This document shows positions 43,421 to 56,900 of a stretch of DNA of 64,000 nt, one piece after another. The stretch comes from Phlebotomus papatasi (lineage: Eukaryota > Arthropoda > Insecta > Diptera > Psychodidae). The notes below the pieces were generated by a model. It worked only from the letters and a program-made list of their open reading frames with translations, did no database searches and had not been told where the DNA came from. The stretch covers positions 64,986,712 to 65,050,711 of the forward strand of contig NC_077224.1 in the NCBI RefSeq assembly GCF_024763615.1, read 5' to 3'. Numbering within the stretch: the stretch's first letter is position 1; the number at the start of each line of letters is the position of its first letter. The position numbers were made by a program, and so were the translations under genes.

Positions 43421-44796
43421 AAAGATTTCAATGTTTTAAACGCTTTAAAGCTCTAGCCAATCAAATAATACTACACGACTAAAATATTTACCATTCTTAA
43501 TTGTTTAATTTCATGCGAATAATGCTTCAATGATATTTAATTATATTGATTTTGAAAAATTCTTATTGAATGTGTTAACAAAGCCGCTAGTATCGAAAAG
43601 TTATTCCTTTTTATTACAAACTAAGTAATATTTTACTTAAGGTACAAAACTCGCTATGATTATGCGTTCTTTTTTTTCTTAAGAATTGGTATCAATCCAA
43701 TTATTTAAAATATTTTCCTAGATTTTTTTTTTAATTAGAATGATATTTTTTTCATTTTCAGAGAGTGGCTATAAATATGACTTCTGTTTAGTTTATGTAT
43801 TATTGTATTTGATCTAAATGTTTTTTCGTAATCATAAGTTATTCCATGTTTCTTTCTGTTATTGTTTTTTTATGTTACTCTTTTAATTAACATCCTTGTT
43901 TGACTATTTACCTTTTCTGTAGGGTTAATATTTGTTATATCCTACGAAGATTTTTCGATTTTCGTTTAATTTTCACGTTTTCTTTTGATCAGATTTAGGA
44001 GACTTCATATTGACATGGCAAATGAATCTCCGGTTTTCTTTTTATTTTTTGTTAGACTTTCATTCTTGAATATGTAAAACAACCTTTAACATGAGCTCTG
44101 ATATATATATAATTTATCTTTTTTTGACCAAATAAGCCATCGCTATTTGGAAAGTTCTTCACAAGAACGGTTTCCTAGTATATTTCACCTTGTTTTATTT
44201 TCTTTTATTTAATAAATCTAAATTTTCAATGGCACATTGTGATAACAGAAAGTTTCCTTTCTCTAAATTTCCTCCAGTTTTTTTCTTTAGTAATATTGCA
44301 ATTTTATTAGTTAATGGAAATATTTGGATATATATCGATTTACTAGAGATAATAAATTTTAGTAATTGAAATGTGTCTACAATTGTCCTTAGAAGTAGTG
44401 TGGCTTTTCTTTTGTCCTTCTCACTATTTGATTAACATAGCACTGTGAGTTTATTTTTTCGAATTTCTTATTTTTTTGTAAAAAAGAATCTTTTTTTCTT
44501 TATTTACTTTATCAGTCACACTTTCTTGAAGGTCTTCGTTTTGTTGTCAACTCAAGGTGTACTTTTTTCCTAAATTACTTATTTGATATTCATCGCAGAA
44601 ATTTTTCAATGTTGTTTTCTCTTTTTTTTTGTTTATTTTTCACATTATTTTTTTTTTAATGTATCAAAAATGGGGAAATTCTTTTTGGCATAAAATTCTT
44701 CGAATAAATCTACGATGTGAGATGTTTCCTTTGTCTTTTTTTTCTCTAAGTCAGGGAAAGCAATATAAGAATTGATCTAATAAAATTTTTGTATGG
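43421..44796. other. T-rich DNA immediately downstream of the receptor stop
   Basis: It probably includes the receptor 3' UTR. Several TTTATT words (minus-strand AATAAA) occur, so the poly(A) site cannot be picked. Confidence 0.45.
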
Positions 44797-44949
44797 TTAC
44801 GAGAAAATGAAGTGAGGTGCTGAAAACAGGACAGCTAGTGTAGCAATTAAGGTGAATAATGTGAAAATTATAAGGCACAATCGGTCAACTACCATTGCAG
44901 CAAATTTCCAGTCTCTAGTTACGTCCGAGTTTTCATCTTCTTTGCGAAG
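44797..44949 (-). CDS. nAChRalpha7: nAChR last exon: TM4 and C-terminus
   Basis: LRKEDENSDVTRDWKFAAMV, then TM4 and SAPHFIFS, stop TAA at 44797-44799. The acceptor is CCATTTTCAG. An open frame back to 45021 is intron read-through. Confidence 0.95.
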   Translation of the reverse strand, partial: LRKEDENSDVTRDWKFAAMVVDRLCLIIFTLFTLIATLAVLFSAPHFIFS

Positions 44950-47900
44950 CTGAAAATGGATTTTCAAGTTAGGCACATTTAATATTTTAGTATTCCGAAC
45001 ACGAAAGTCATGCCAACCCATATTTGTTTACTCTGTAAATTGCTTAAGAAATATGTTTACCAATTCACAAAATATCTTCTCAAGTTCATATATATACAAA
45101 AGATACACTCACGATTTAAATCAATTTCAAATTTCGGCATTTGAAACGTATACTTTTTTTCCTTTGTTGTACTTTCTTGGCTCAAATAGCAGAGAATCCT
45201 CTAGAGACAGACGAGGAAATCATTGGGATGTACAAAGGAAATTAGGTCACCTCCTGAGAAGAAGTGAATATTTCCCAAAAGGCATTTCTTTCAATCAAGC
45301 CTTTCAATCAACTCTTGATACTGCATTGATATCAATTTCGAATTTGCATAGTAGCAAAATAAATGAAATTCAATGTAAAAATATTGTTCTAAAAACACTT
45401 GTCTTTTCTTTTTGATACTATCCATGCAAATGGATCATCAATCTTGAATTCTTGCACTATCCAAAACTGTTACCGTATTCTTCATGACTTTCCCAAAATG
45501 CAAAAATAGTGCAATAAATAGTAGAAAAGAATCCGAGAAGATGTTTCTTTTTTGCATACAGTAAATTTGCCAAAAACTGCATATTTTGCGACAGAAAATG
45601 TTTTCTCCACAATACGAAAAAATCACAATTCTGAGGATTTACTTTTTTCTTGTATTTTTTCTGCTTTATCTTATATTATTGCCCATATCTCCGGTTCCAG
45701 TAAACAGAATATTATGCCCGGATATCCGTTGGAAAGGTAAAAAGTTATTCTACAAATATTTAAAATTCTAGAAATAATCACGTTTTCTTGAAAATTGTCC
45801 AAAAAATATTTAAAAGCGAGGTTCTTAAAAATCATAGGGGACAGAACATGGGGTAGCACCGAACAATGATTTTTATTTCTAAGCTATTTGAACTATGAGG
45901 ATTATTTCTTTAGTTGACAAGCATCTCTGTAGTATCTATGAACTTATTCAGGGTATGAATTCTGAGAAGCGTGAGTTTTTCACGTGAGAAACTCACGGCT
46001 TTTAGATCGTCTTTTGTAAGAGTTTCATTAAGTTTTCATGTGAACTGTCATGAGAAACACTTACAGTACTTAAGAATGCACAGTAAAGTTTTTACGAAAG
46101 CTTCACAAAGAGTTAATAAAGCTGATTTCAGAGCCGTGAATTTCTCACGTGAATAACTCACGCATCTCAGAATTCATACCCAGGGTATGAATTCTGACTG
46201 AGATGCGTAAGTTTTTCACGTGAGAAACTTTAGATCGTTTCCTGTACGCGTTTGGTGAAACTTTTACAAAAAAATGTCACGTGCAACACTTACAGCATCT
46301 AAGAATTTACATGAAAGTTTTTACGAAAGCTGGACAAAATGTTTTCTAAAGGTGATCTCAGAGCCGTGAATTTTTCACATGAAAAACTCACCATCTCAGA
46401 ATTCATATCCAGGTCTCGTTCTTTAAAGTCTAATATCTAATTAAAAAATCGCTGCCTTCAGTGCTACCCCGTGTTCGGTGGTACCCCAGTTTCCCCTACA
46501 TAAAATATTTTAGGTAATCTCAGAAGAAGATACTGCGCTCTGATTTTTCATCGATTTTTTCAAGAGTTAGGGGAAGTGCGTCAAATTTCGGCCAGATTGC
46601 AATTTCGGCCAGATTGCAATTTCGCCCAGATTGTAATTTCGGCCACTTCGTTTGTTTGTCACGTTTCCATGAATTATAGTCTTTGTGTATTCTAGAGATT
46701 TTACAATGCAAAAAAAAAAAACAAAAAATAATAAAATATCGCTTCGACGAAAGGGATGTGAAAAAGACTTAGGAAGAATTCCGGAAGGGCAAGGAACTAT
46801 GAGAACAAACGTGGCCGAAATATTACCAAAAGCTAACTCTGTATTACTGCTCGAACTAAAGAGAGAGCGCAATTATATATATTTTTTTCAATTTGTGGCA
46901 CGGCTAGAGGCTAAACGGTAAGAGATATAGTCATTCAAGGAGACGAATTTCACTGGTTTGTCATTGGAACACCCCTAATTTTAGCAAAATGTATTTTTTT
47001 TATTTTATGAATTTTGAATAAGAGAAAATTGGTTTTAGACAAGAATGCTGTTTCATTGAATTTATTGGAGTTTATTTTAATTTCTCAGTATAAATAATTT
47101 ATTTCCACACAGTTCCACGGAGTTTATCAAGTCAGTCTTACCAGAAATTTAGAGAAAATAATATCTGAGATTGACTTGAAATGATTTTACAGAACATTGA
47201 CTGAAATTCACCCCGAAAGTGTTGCCAAAACTATTGTGTTCCATCTCTCCTCAACCTAAAAATATACGTATTCTTAAGGAGAAATGAAAATTTTTGGCCA
47301 TTTTTTTGGACACCCAAAAATTTAATTTCTATTTTCTCGCACAATTTTCAATGTAGAAAGCTGTAATTTGGGAGCTTTTATTTTAGATTAGAATGTTGAA
47401 GGGCTTAAATAAACAAAATGAGGTGGAGATCGTGCGCAGGGTGTGAAGTGGTCCATCTCTCCTCGAATTACTATATCAACTTCCGGTCTTCGATGACCCT
47501 CACATAAGTCAACATTATGTAAGCCCAGATGGGGCTCACCTAAATAGAAGAATACAAACTTAGAGGGAAATTGGAGAACTGAAGGTGCCACCCATTTTTC
47601 ACTTCATGAGAGTGAACCGTCCACGGCGACTGATGCTCACTCACTGCAGACTGAGGACATTTACCTAACAGTAAGAGCCCCAAAGCAACCTTTCAGCACC
47701 CATAGGGATGGTAGGGGTTGGGCGTGTCAAAGGAATAAAGGATTAGGATTGGTGGGTTGTGGCCGTCGACTGGGTTGACATGTTTCGAATAGGCCACACG
47801 CTCTACAATTCGGCCAATCCTGACAAAGCTGCCGTCCCTTGGCAGCGTGGTGAATGGTAGGAGCCCCAGGCCAGGACCGTATGCTACCAACCTGCTCCTT

Positions 47901-50900
47901 TAGCCCATAGCACCACAACACCTAGGAATCCAGTATACCAGGAAGGCGAATTAACCTTTAAGTTCCGTGTTACATAGAGCGCTCGAATCCACTTATCACC
48001 ATGGATCGAATGATTAAGCAAGCTTAATCCCACAGTCCTATTAACTACTAGGCGCTGTGACCTGGTCTGCCACCGACCAGAAATGGAGGCCCCGCGAGAA
48101 GCTACAACATGGGAACGTGTTATAGCTACTCACTTCATTTGTAGGGGTGACACTCCCCGGACTCAATGATTGAGAAAGTGCCCGTGAGAAGCGCGAGCCA
48201 ACAGAGTAGCTGTTTGGGCAAATCACATTCTTTGACGTGGGCATTCTAGAGATTTGGAGATCGCCTAAAATACCCGTGAAGAGCCAAAAACCCACAGCAC
48301 CTGTTGGAGCCAATCACTGCATTGGGAGTGGACACTTCCGCACATCACTGGCCGAAAACCCACAGTCCACGTAGGTCAAGCTAGTCTCGTTCCTCAATGC
48401 GCATTCCTCACACAGTACCCCTGTGTATACGGACATCTTGTCCTTTCCTGTGGCATTTTCCCAATCACTAAGTTTCTGTGATTGACTTCCTCAAAAACAT
48501 CTGCAACGCTAACTTATCCGTCAACTGTCCTTTAACAATTACTTTCACAGAGCTCTGTTGTTTTGGTATTGTTGTCTGCATATTCATGGCAATTCCTTTT
48601 GGATCATGATCATGACGTTGACCTCAGTTCAGTTTTATCACTTTGATTACTCCTCCAATATCAAATTCCTCGGTGCTATTCTGACTGAATTTCCTTTGAT
48701 CCAACCAGAAGTATCCATGTAGAAGCCTGCCAATAATGTGACCTATTGGGAGCATTACGTCTTTGAAGTGAACAACTTCAGTGATTTCTAGTTAAGGTAA
48801 AGTACCCTTACTCGACCGGGTTCCTCTATTCGACCGGTGGGTCAATTTTTGAATATTTGATGGTGAATTTCATCAATTTCTATGAATTTGTCACTGATTC
48901 GTATTATTTAAAGAATAATTGACCTATTAATGTTAGATCATACACAAAATATTATAGCAAATATAATTAAATTGAATAAATAAATCTACCGGTCGAATAG
49001 AGGAACCGGTCGAATAAAGGGTACTTTACCTTACAAACTCTTTGTCGCGATTATCTTCAGCATCCAGAATACTACTGCCCCATGCCTTTGTACCCCGTGA
49101 AACTCCTGTCGCATATTAACTTGACATTTTCAGTCTTTAGTGTAGTCGACTCCTTCGTTGAATCTCTTCTGTTGTAGTTCAATTCTCTGATAAGAACCCT
49201 TTAACGGTCCTACTGGTTATATTTCTGTTGTCTTGCATTCAAATTAGATGTCATCCGTGTAGTAGAAGTTCGCTGTAGTGTAGAATGTGCGCTCTGTCGA
49301 ATACTGCTCCTGTTGGTTTCCAATGTGAAGTCTTCTTTTCCTCCCTCTGGAACAAACTCGGTGTGTTCGGCGCTTTCGGTCCCTGTTCCCTAACTTTGGG
49401 ATGTAGTGATTGTATGCATCACACTCCTGGCCAGATTCTGTCCGCTTTGTTGTAATTGGATCGTACCTCTGGACCTAGGAATCTGATCATACCACTATCC
49501 CATGATTACCGTTTTCATCATGTGATACATTTACCGACCGTGTGTTTTAGAGTTTATAAAGTATCGCTCCTATTCTCCGAATATACCCCTAAATACCGTG
49601 TCCTACTTATAATAATATATAGCCTGTCATTGATGAGTTGAGTTTTATTGTCCCTTTGCTCGGATAAAACCCGTTGACTCCAGCCTTTCTGTACTCCTGC
49701 CATTCTGTTTTTCTTCTAGTATTTCATGAAATACGTTTCATTTATATTCGTTTATTCCTTTCATACATTACAGTCGAATCTTGTAAGAGTCCCCTGTACT
49801 ATTTTTTTTTTCATACATAAACACTGTTGAAGATTCCATTATTTTCTTGATGCCGTTCCCTTAGGTCCAGAGCACAATAACCCCCGTCCTGCAAACATGC
49901 CTTCGAAATCTCATATGAAAGTAAGAGAGATTAACATATCTAGATCTCACTCATTCTCATTGAAACATCAAAAGCACACCTACAAAACAAAAACTATTGT
50001 GCGTTGCGAATTACTCTACTATAATGTTGGTTTTAGACTTCCTACTGCACACGTTGTTGTATTTGGTTCATGTCTAACTCGATTATGATCTTGTTTGTGC
50101 TATGTTTATATTCACAATACGACGTTGTCCAAAAATTTTCATAATTACACTTCTGTCCGTATAATGTCATCTATCTCTTGTTATAGTAACGACTGTTATC
50201 ACTTCGTACAACATCTTCCTTAAAACCTCATCGTATGTGTGAAACCCTTACACACAGCATACTATTTCTTCATACTCCTGTTAGATTCCATACAATTTGT
50301 TTATTTCATACACAACGCCATCTATTTGCGAATCCGTGCGATACAACTTTCAACTCAAAGTTTTGAATATTTCAACCGTCAACCTAAATGAATATGTTGT
50401 CCTACTTTCTACCTGTGCACTTTCGACAGCAGAAAAAGGTTTTTCCCTCATTATCCCGTGATCCTAAAAATGTGTACCTTTAATATGATTCGATTTCTGA
50501 ATACTAAAAATATTGATCCCATAAAGTGTAATACAATATCACTGATTCACAGATTTGAAATTCTTAACACCGAATCCTGCATTAACGCGTTTATTTTGAA
50601 CTAGACTTTACTTTCCTTTCTTTACTTTAAGTTGAATTACAACATGCGATAGACGTCGGGATTCTCTTTACATTAACTGTTTTACTTGATATCCCCGAGA
50701 TACTGTAAAAGTCCTTTGACTATTTTAAAACCGACCGTCAAAAATAACCTTCTTTTCCTTCAAGATCTGTCTAATTTAATGAATCCTCAGATGCCGCAAT
50801 AAATGCTTTGATGCTAGATTGCTTACACGTCATATTGATATATTCTTAGATAACTCCCAAAATTTTCGGATTTCTTTAACATTTAACCCATCCGCATCTA

Positions 50901-53900
50901 TCACATATTATATCTCTCGAAACCTAGATTATCCTGGATAAGCCATTTCTGTACAATTGACATACGCATCTTTGCCGGAAAACAATTTCTAGTTACTTTA
51001 TTATCTTGCATAACACGGTAAGCATAACCCGACGGTCTTACAAATAGGTTTCGTATATTTGCTCCAGCTTCGTGGAAGATCATACATGTTCTCTACTTGA
51101 TCACCTCTTTCTCTCTCTTCATGTAAAATCCAGGACAAACTTCCTTTTCATGTAATTTCACTGTGCCATGTAAACAAATTATGATTGAAAAAATTCAAAA
51201 CGAAGAATTCATTCAGTGACTGTTATGAGATCCACACGCTAGAGAAAGTGATATCTATCTTTTACATTATTGAAGAAATTTTGACAGTTTTCTCTGGCAT
51301 CAACAATTTACTTCAATATGGCAACTATTGACGAACATTCATTATAGTGTGTAAAGGCCATTAATGTTCCGAATGACAGCGTGTTCCTATTCCTCCCATT
51401 TAGATAATTCCTTCTCTCGCAATAATGATCTATCAGTCTCTAAGGAGTCATTTTCAAACTACGAACAGTCCATCTGTAGTATTTCCATATATCGCCTGAA
51501 CGAATTACGATCTTCTGTTGATGTAGATGGTTCGACAAAGCCTTTCCCAATCAATAAACTACTATATTTTCTGCGCGAGTGTTGTACAACTGAAGTTAAT
51601 TTCCATGTCGCAAATGTTGACTAAAATAAGCGTCGCGTCGATATGGTTACGTTTCATGATATTCCCTATCGTATTCAACCTAGATCTACACGCGATTTAG
51701 TGTCTTTATGTTACGTAGCCCTGTATTCCCGTATGTATTAAGAATTCTAAAGAGATTATATTAATATTAAGACTTTTTCAAAATACTATCTAATTGTTAC
51801 TGAATTCGACTTATATAACCGTGAATTACCCGTCTTATTTATCTATCATATATCTGCCATCTGAAATCCGCTTCCTTAAATTTTGAGTTACCCCTTTTAT
51901 TCCAAAATATTCCTTTTTGATTGAGATCAGATCCAAGAGCATGTGGTTGGGAAAGTTTTCAAATTTCTCTAGGTATGGCGACACGACATAATGTTCTTTC
52001 GAAGATCCTTCGTTTCGTTAATAATTATCCGATGTCTAATATATTTTACAGTTTGTGAAAAATGTGGTATGCAGCTGTATACATTTTAAAAGCATTACAC
52101 ATATCTATTTATGTGGGTTTTATTGCAAGGGATACGTTTTCGACCCGAGTATCTGACTATCCCGGAAATCCCAAGACCCGCCTAATGAGTGGTGCATTGT
52201 AAAACTGTAAAACCTTTTTGTAGGATAAATTGCAACATTGTCGGTATGTCTGTTTGAAAAACCTAATTACTTCATTTCCATAAGGCGCTTGAACTAATGG
52301 GTCCTTGCAACACATTTGGGTTTTCCCAATTTGCTTGTCGATCCTTTTGCATTTATTTTATGATCCCTGAATGAGGTGTTGTTTTTCGTTCCTTAACCCA
52401 GACGCATTTCTTTTTGGGTCTAAGCAATTGAAAAACTCATTTAGACCATTTCCTCTAACGCATCCTTTCAATATAACATTAAGTTTGCCGACGTGTCGGG
52501 TCCCTTTGTCTGCAAAAATATTTCAATATTTTACAGCCCCTATCATAAACCTAACTTTGTACCCTTCTCTACCAGCATTTTTTTGGGTTATTCCCATACT
52601 TTCGAAAATGGATTACTCATCTTTATCATTTTCTTTCCTTTCTTCTTATATTTCAACATTATCATTATGAATTCCAATTTTTAATATTTTAATATGTCCT
52701 TCAATTCCGTGATCGCGGTAATGTTCGTGAAGCATATGTGGTATTGATCCTTGATCGCGTAAACTTTCTGAAGATAAGTATTTAATATCAAACGTCTTAT
52801 CACTTATAGATATCAATATAAACCTCTGACATTCATAATTGTGGCGCGTCTTCAATTTAAAATGTGTCCTTCTCTTTACCTTATGTAGCCTATACAACTG
52901 AAATTATAGTTTCTCCTAAGATCAAATCTATACGAATTCCTTCAAATTCCCAATTTTGATTCAATTTACAACTGCAATGGAAAATCTCATTCACACACAC
53001 TTTCGAGGGCCCTCTATCACACATCAATCTCACAGACCATTCATAAATACAGCCTCTAAATTCCATTTACAATTCTGCTATTTCTCATCCAAAATATTAT
53101 AATCTTATTGCTAGATGATACTTTGCTTTTCATATGACCGTTTAAATCTTCCGATATTTATTCGTCATCGACAGGGTGTTAAGTGATCGCCGCGAAAAGA
53201 TTATTTGCTAATGTTCCGAAGAGTACTTTCACTCAATTCATATTTTAATTTAACCTACGTAATCCCATGAAATCACTTGCTTGCATACGACCCTACAGAC
53301 TTCTAAATTATTTTGCTAACATCCTCTGATCTCGATCATAAATTTACTGAGTTGCGCACTTAACGTTGTTCTTGGTAAATCATGAAAAACTCGCGTTTGA
53401 TCTATTAAAATAGTTGTCTCAAATATAGATTTATACCTTTTCTACTAAATTTAATTCACTATGTGTTTCCGTAAAGATGTGGTCATGGGTCCTGAAAATA
53501 ATTAGCTATCAAAATGGGACTAATAGTGATTTTGAAGACTATAACACAGATGCAACTAAATAATGAAGTTATGAAGGACTTGTATCCGAAATTATCACTG
53601 ACGAACTTTTCATTTGTGGCTGTGATTTAGATCTTTAATAAAATTAAAACACGTTCAAACGTTATTTAATTATTGTTTAAACACTTTACATAGAAGATCA
53701 TCCCCCCCAAAATTTCTTTGCTAATAAAAAATGAAACATTTAATAGTATTGCAATTCTTCAAAACCAATTCTCGATGTAAACTATATGTTTCTGTGAAAT
53801 GGGCACGAATTTATCGATGGCTATCTCTGTTACTGTATCTGCGATTGCTCAATATAAATAACTTTTTCTAGAAATTTTAATTAAAATGGACTTATCTGAA

Positions 53901-56900
53901 AATCTTTCTCCGATGATCTCTCTGTACTAAGACCTCCATCCTCACAAATACTTCCTTGAAGAATTCCTCGCACTTATCTTATAAGGCTCCACAATCTCCT
54001 GGCTCCACAATACGATGTCTCCTCCGCGTTGGCTTAGTGATCCCGCATGGACTCCCCAGTCATCTGCAGACTTTCCTCGACAGGAATGCTCCATTTTATC
54101 TTCTGTGTTCTCGTTGTATCACTAGATTTTACACATCACACGACCACAATGCAAGATTAATTAAAGTCTCAACACAACAACTGTAACAATTAATTCAACT
54201 GTTCTTTTCGCGATCCACTTTTGGGGATTGGGGATCCCACTTCTGAATTTGTAAGCCCAGATGGGGCTCACCTAAATAGAAGAATACAAACTTAGAGGGA
54301 AATTGGAGAACTGAAGGTGCCACCCATTTTTCACTTCATGAGAGTGAACCGTCCACGGCGACTGATGCTCACTCACTGCAGACTGAGGACATTTACCTAA
54401 CAGTAAGAGCCCCAAAGCAACCTTTCAGCACCCATAGGGATGGTAGGGGTTGGGCGTGTCAAAGGAATAAAGGATTAGGATTGGTGGGTTGTGGCCGTCG
54501 ACTGGGTTGACATGTTTCGAATAGGCCACACGCTCTACAATTATCTATTTTTGCCTCCCACTCCCACCAAAACCATGTTTTTTTGGTTTAATTCGATAAC
54601 GGCTCCTAAGATTTCTTTCATCCGTGGACACTTATGTATGTTAGAAAAACATTTCGGTATCGAATTATCGAAAATCAAAGTTTAACCACTTTTAAGCGCC
54701 TATTTGTCAAACGATTTGCTTAAGTTCGGAATTTTTTGAAAGATCTTTAAATTCTGAACCCGAATGCATTTGACCTAATCGGTCATGAGTCGATATAGTA
54801 CCCGTAAATGATCTACCTCTTTCTCGAATTTACTTTTTTATTTATTCATTTGCTTGTTACTTATGCTAAAATATTCTAAAATCTAGTTTTCCTAAGCAAT
54901 TTCTTATTTCGGATTTTTTTTTTTGTAATCTATCAATCAATTTAACCGGTAATAAAGCGGTATGCACCCAAAAAGCATGGAACGGACAAAACTTTGGACG
55001 TTTTCCCATCTCTTTTTTTTACATACTTTCTCTTATACTTTTTGCAGAAAGATTTTAAATACAAAAATATTAAATTGAAATGATATTATACTTTATGCTT
55101 CATAAATTTAGTATGTTCTTAAATTTGAAATCAGATGTTTTCATTCATTAAAAACATTAAGGTAAACCAACAACTTTTACAGATTACAAAGAATGTGAAA
55201 TTGACGAATATTTGTTGAAAGAATTATAAGAAAACTTAAAATAAGAGAAATATAAAAGCCTAATGGCGTTATCACACTTGCACATTAAAATTTTAATGTG
55301 ATTCACATTAATTGTCTCTTGTGAGCGTCCAAATATGTTATTTGTGTCTTTGAGTCACTTAATATTTGGGGTTTTTCTATTATTTGATAAAGAAGTGGAC
55401 TTGACCTGCAAAAATAAGTTCAAATTTACCTAAAACATAAATATTTTTCACATTAAAAAATTAAAGAGAAAATCACATTAATTTTTCGCATTAATGCTAT
55501 AAATCAATTTTTATCAAATTTTGCGGGCCAAGTCTACCTTTTTATCAACAAATAGATCAAATTTTGAATATAAAATGATTCAAACACACAAATTACACAT
55601 TTGGACTCTCACCAGCGACTTGTTAAGATTTGCAACCATAAGATTGAGAACTTGATTGAAAACTACAAATTGAGAACAGTCGCCAGGACTGCTTGCACTT
55701 TATGGAAAAAGTATCAGTGAATTCTCCTCAATTTTTTTTTTATTTCATAGCAGTGAAAATGTTTTCCCGCTAAAACGGTGCTATTATTCTATCTCAAAAT
55801 AAAATAGTGAAATGTAGTGGAAATAATGAAAATACTGAGATACTGTTCTTAACTGTTTTGCCTTGCTAAGTGACACTTAAACAGAAGTGAGTTTATTTTA
55901 AAGCCGTTCGAAATTGAGGAAAATGAAAGGCTTGATTGTTTTTTTTATTGTAATAACAATACTAACACTTTTATAATGTTTTTGGGGTAATAAGCGATAA
56001 AGTAACTAACCTATCTGAAAAGTAATACTAGGACATAAATAATTGAATTTTAAATATTTATATAATAAATTAAAGAGACTTCTACTAATATTTGATACAG
56101 CCTAGTTAAGGTTTTGTTGGTGCCTAAGAAAGCTCTGCAAGGCAAAGTTTATTCTTCCTCAATAAAAGTCAAAGGAAGAAAAGTTTAATTGCCTCAATTC
56201 CAATTCAATATTTTTAACGACTTTAAAAGTTTATATAATTTTGAAGCTATAGCTCAGTACTGTTGTGGATTATAGGATTATTTCATTAGAGAAATTGAAA
56301 AATTGTATTGAAATATAATGTGAATCAGTTTAGTTTAATATTTTTAATGACTTTTGGTCAGCAATTTGGCAGAAGATGATGATCTGGGAATATGTTTCGA
56401 AGGATTGTAAGTGAATATTGAATTAGATGTCTCTGTATGCATACCATGCATACCAATTTGGTTTGGAATCTAATTTTAAAGTTCTAAATGTTGAAAATTT
56501 TGGATTCAGAATTCAGATGGGGTATAACGGAATTTGTGTGGTGTTTTAAACTAGCTTATTTAGTGGTGATAAGGGTTTAATCATGATGGCACTTACTTGA
56601 TCTGTAATCCACCGAAGCTCCTTGAGAATTAGTGCCAATTCATATTCAGCTGATGAGCTTAGGCATGTGTGTGATATTGTTTCGTGCATTCTGGCATCGG
56701 AAACAGGTCCAACGCTTCCATCATCTCCTTGCCTGATTGACCAAGAGAAAGATGAGAAAAACATATGGTATCACTTTGGTGCATATGGTGTTAAAAATAT
56801 CACAAGACATATTTCACAGTAGATAAAATTGTGTTTTAGAGTGAAATATAAATGTGAGGGAGCTTTTGTACAACTTTATGCACACACCTAAAAACAGTTC

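Larger units (their letters stand above)
45837..46498. mobile_element. Inverted-repeat element enclosing two tandem palindromes
   Basis: TAGGGGACAGAACATGGGGT, followed by AGCACCGAACA, pairs imperfectly with the right end, TTCGGTGGTACCCC then AGTTTCCCCTA. The unit GGGGTAGCACYGAA appears again, in the opposite orientation, just inside the right end. The enclosed 45951-46410 holds a different element in two copies. Confidence 0.65.
47518..54539. mobile_element. 7.0-kb LTR element with identical LTRs and no long frame
   Basis: Two 290-bp direct repeats (47518-47807, 54250-54539) begin TGTAAG and end CTCTACA, and are flanked by ATTA on both outer sides (47514-47517, 54540-54543). This is the structure of an integrated LTR retrotransposon. 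The 6.4-kb interior has no frame over about 100 codons and no recognisable protease, RT or integrase. A minus-strand segment near 48640-48790 only weakly resembles the C-terminal end of a BEL/Pao integrase. Neither an obvious tRNA primer site nor a polypurine tract was found. The plus strand of the interior is pyrimidine-rich, as expected if the sense strand is minus, while the AATAAA in the LTR is on the plus strand; the orientation is unresolved. It lies in the last receptor intron. Confidence 0.85.

Noticed and set aside
45053..45415. 120-codon plus-strand frame next to the receptor's last exon
   Set aside because: It lies within the receptor intron, has no recognisable domain, and is composed of AT-rich codons without splice context.
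48636..48792. Possible integrase C-terminal end in the LTR element
   Set aside because: A minus-strand run of about 55 codons has a few BEL/Pao-like positions, but the match is too weak and no further retroelement domains were found around it.
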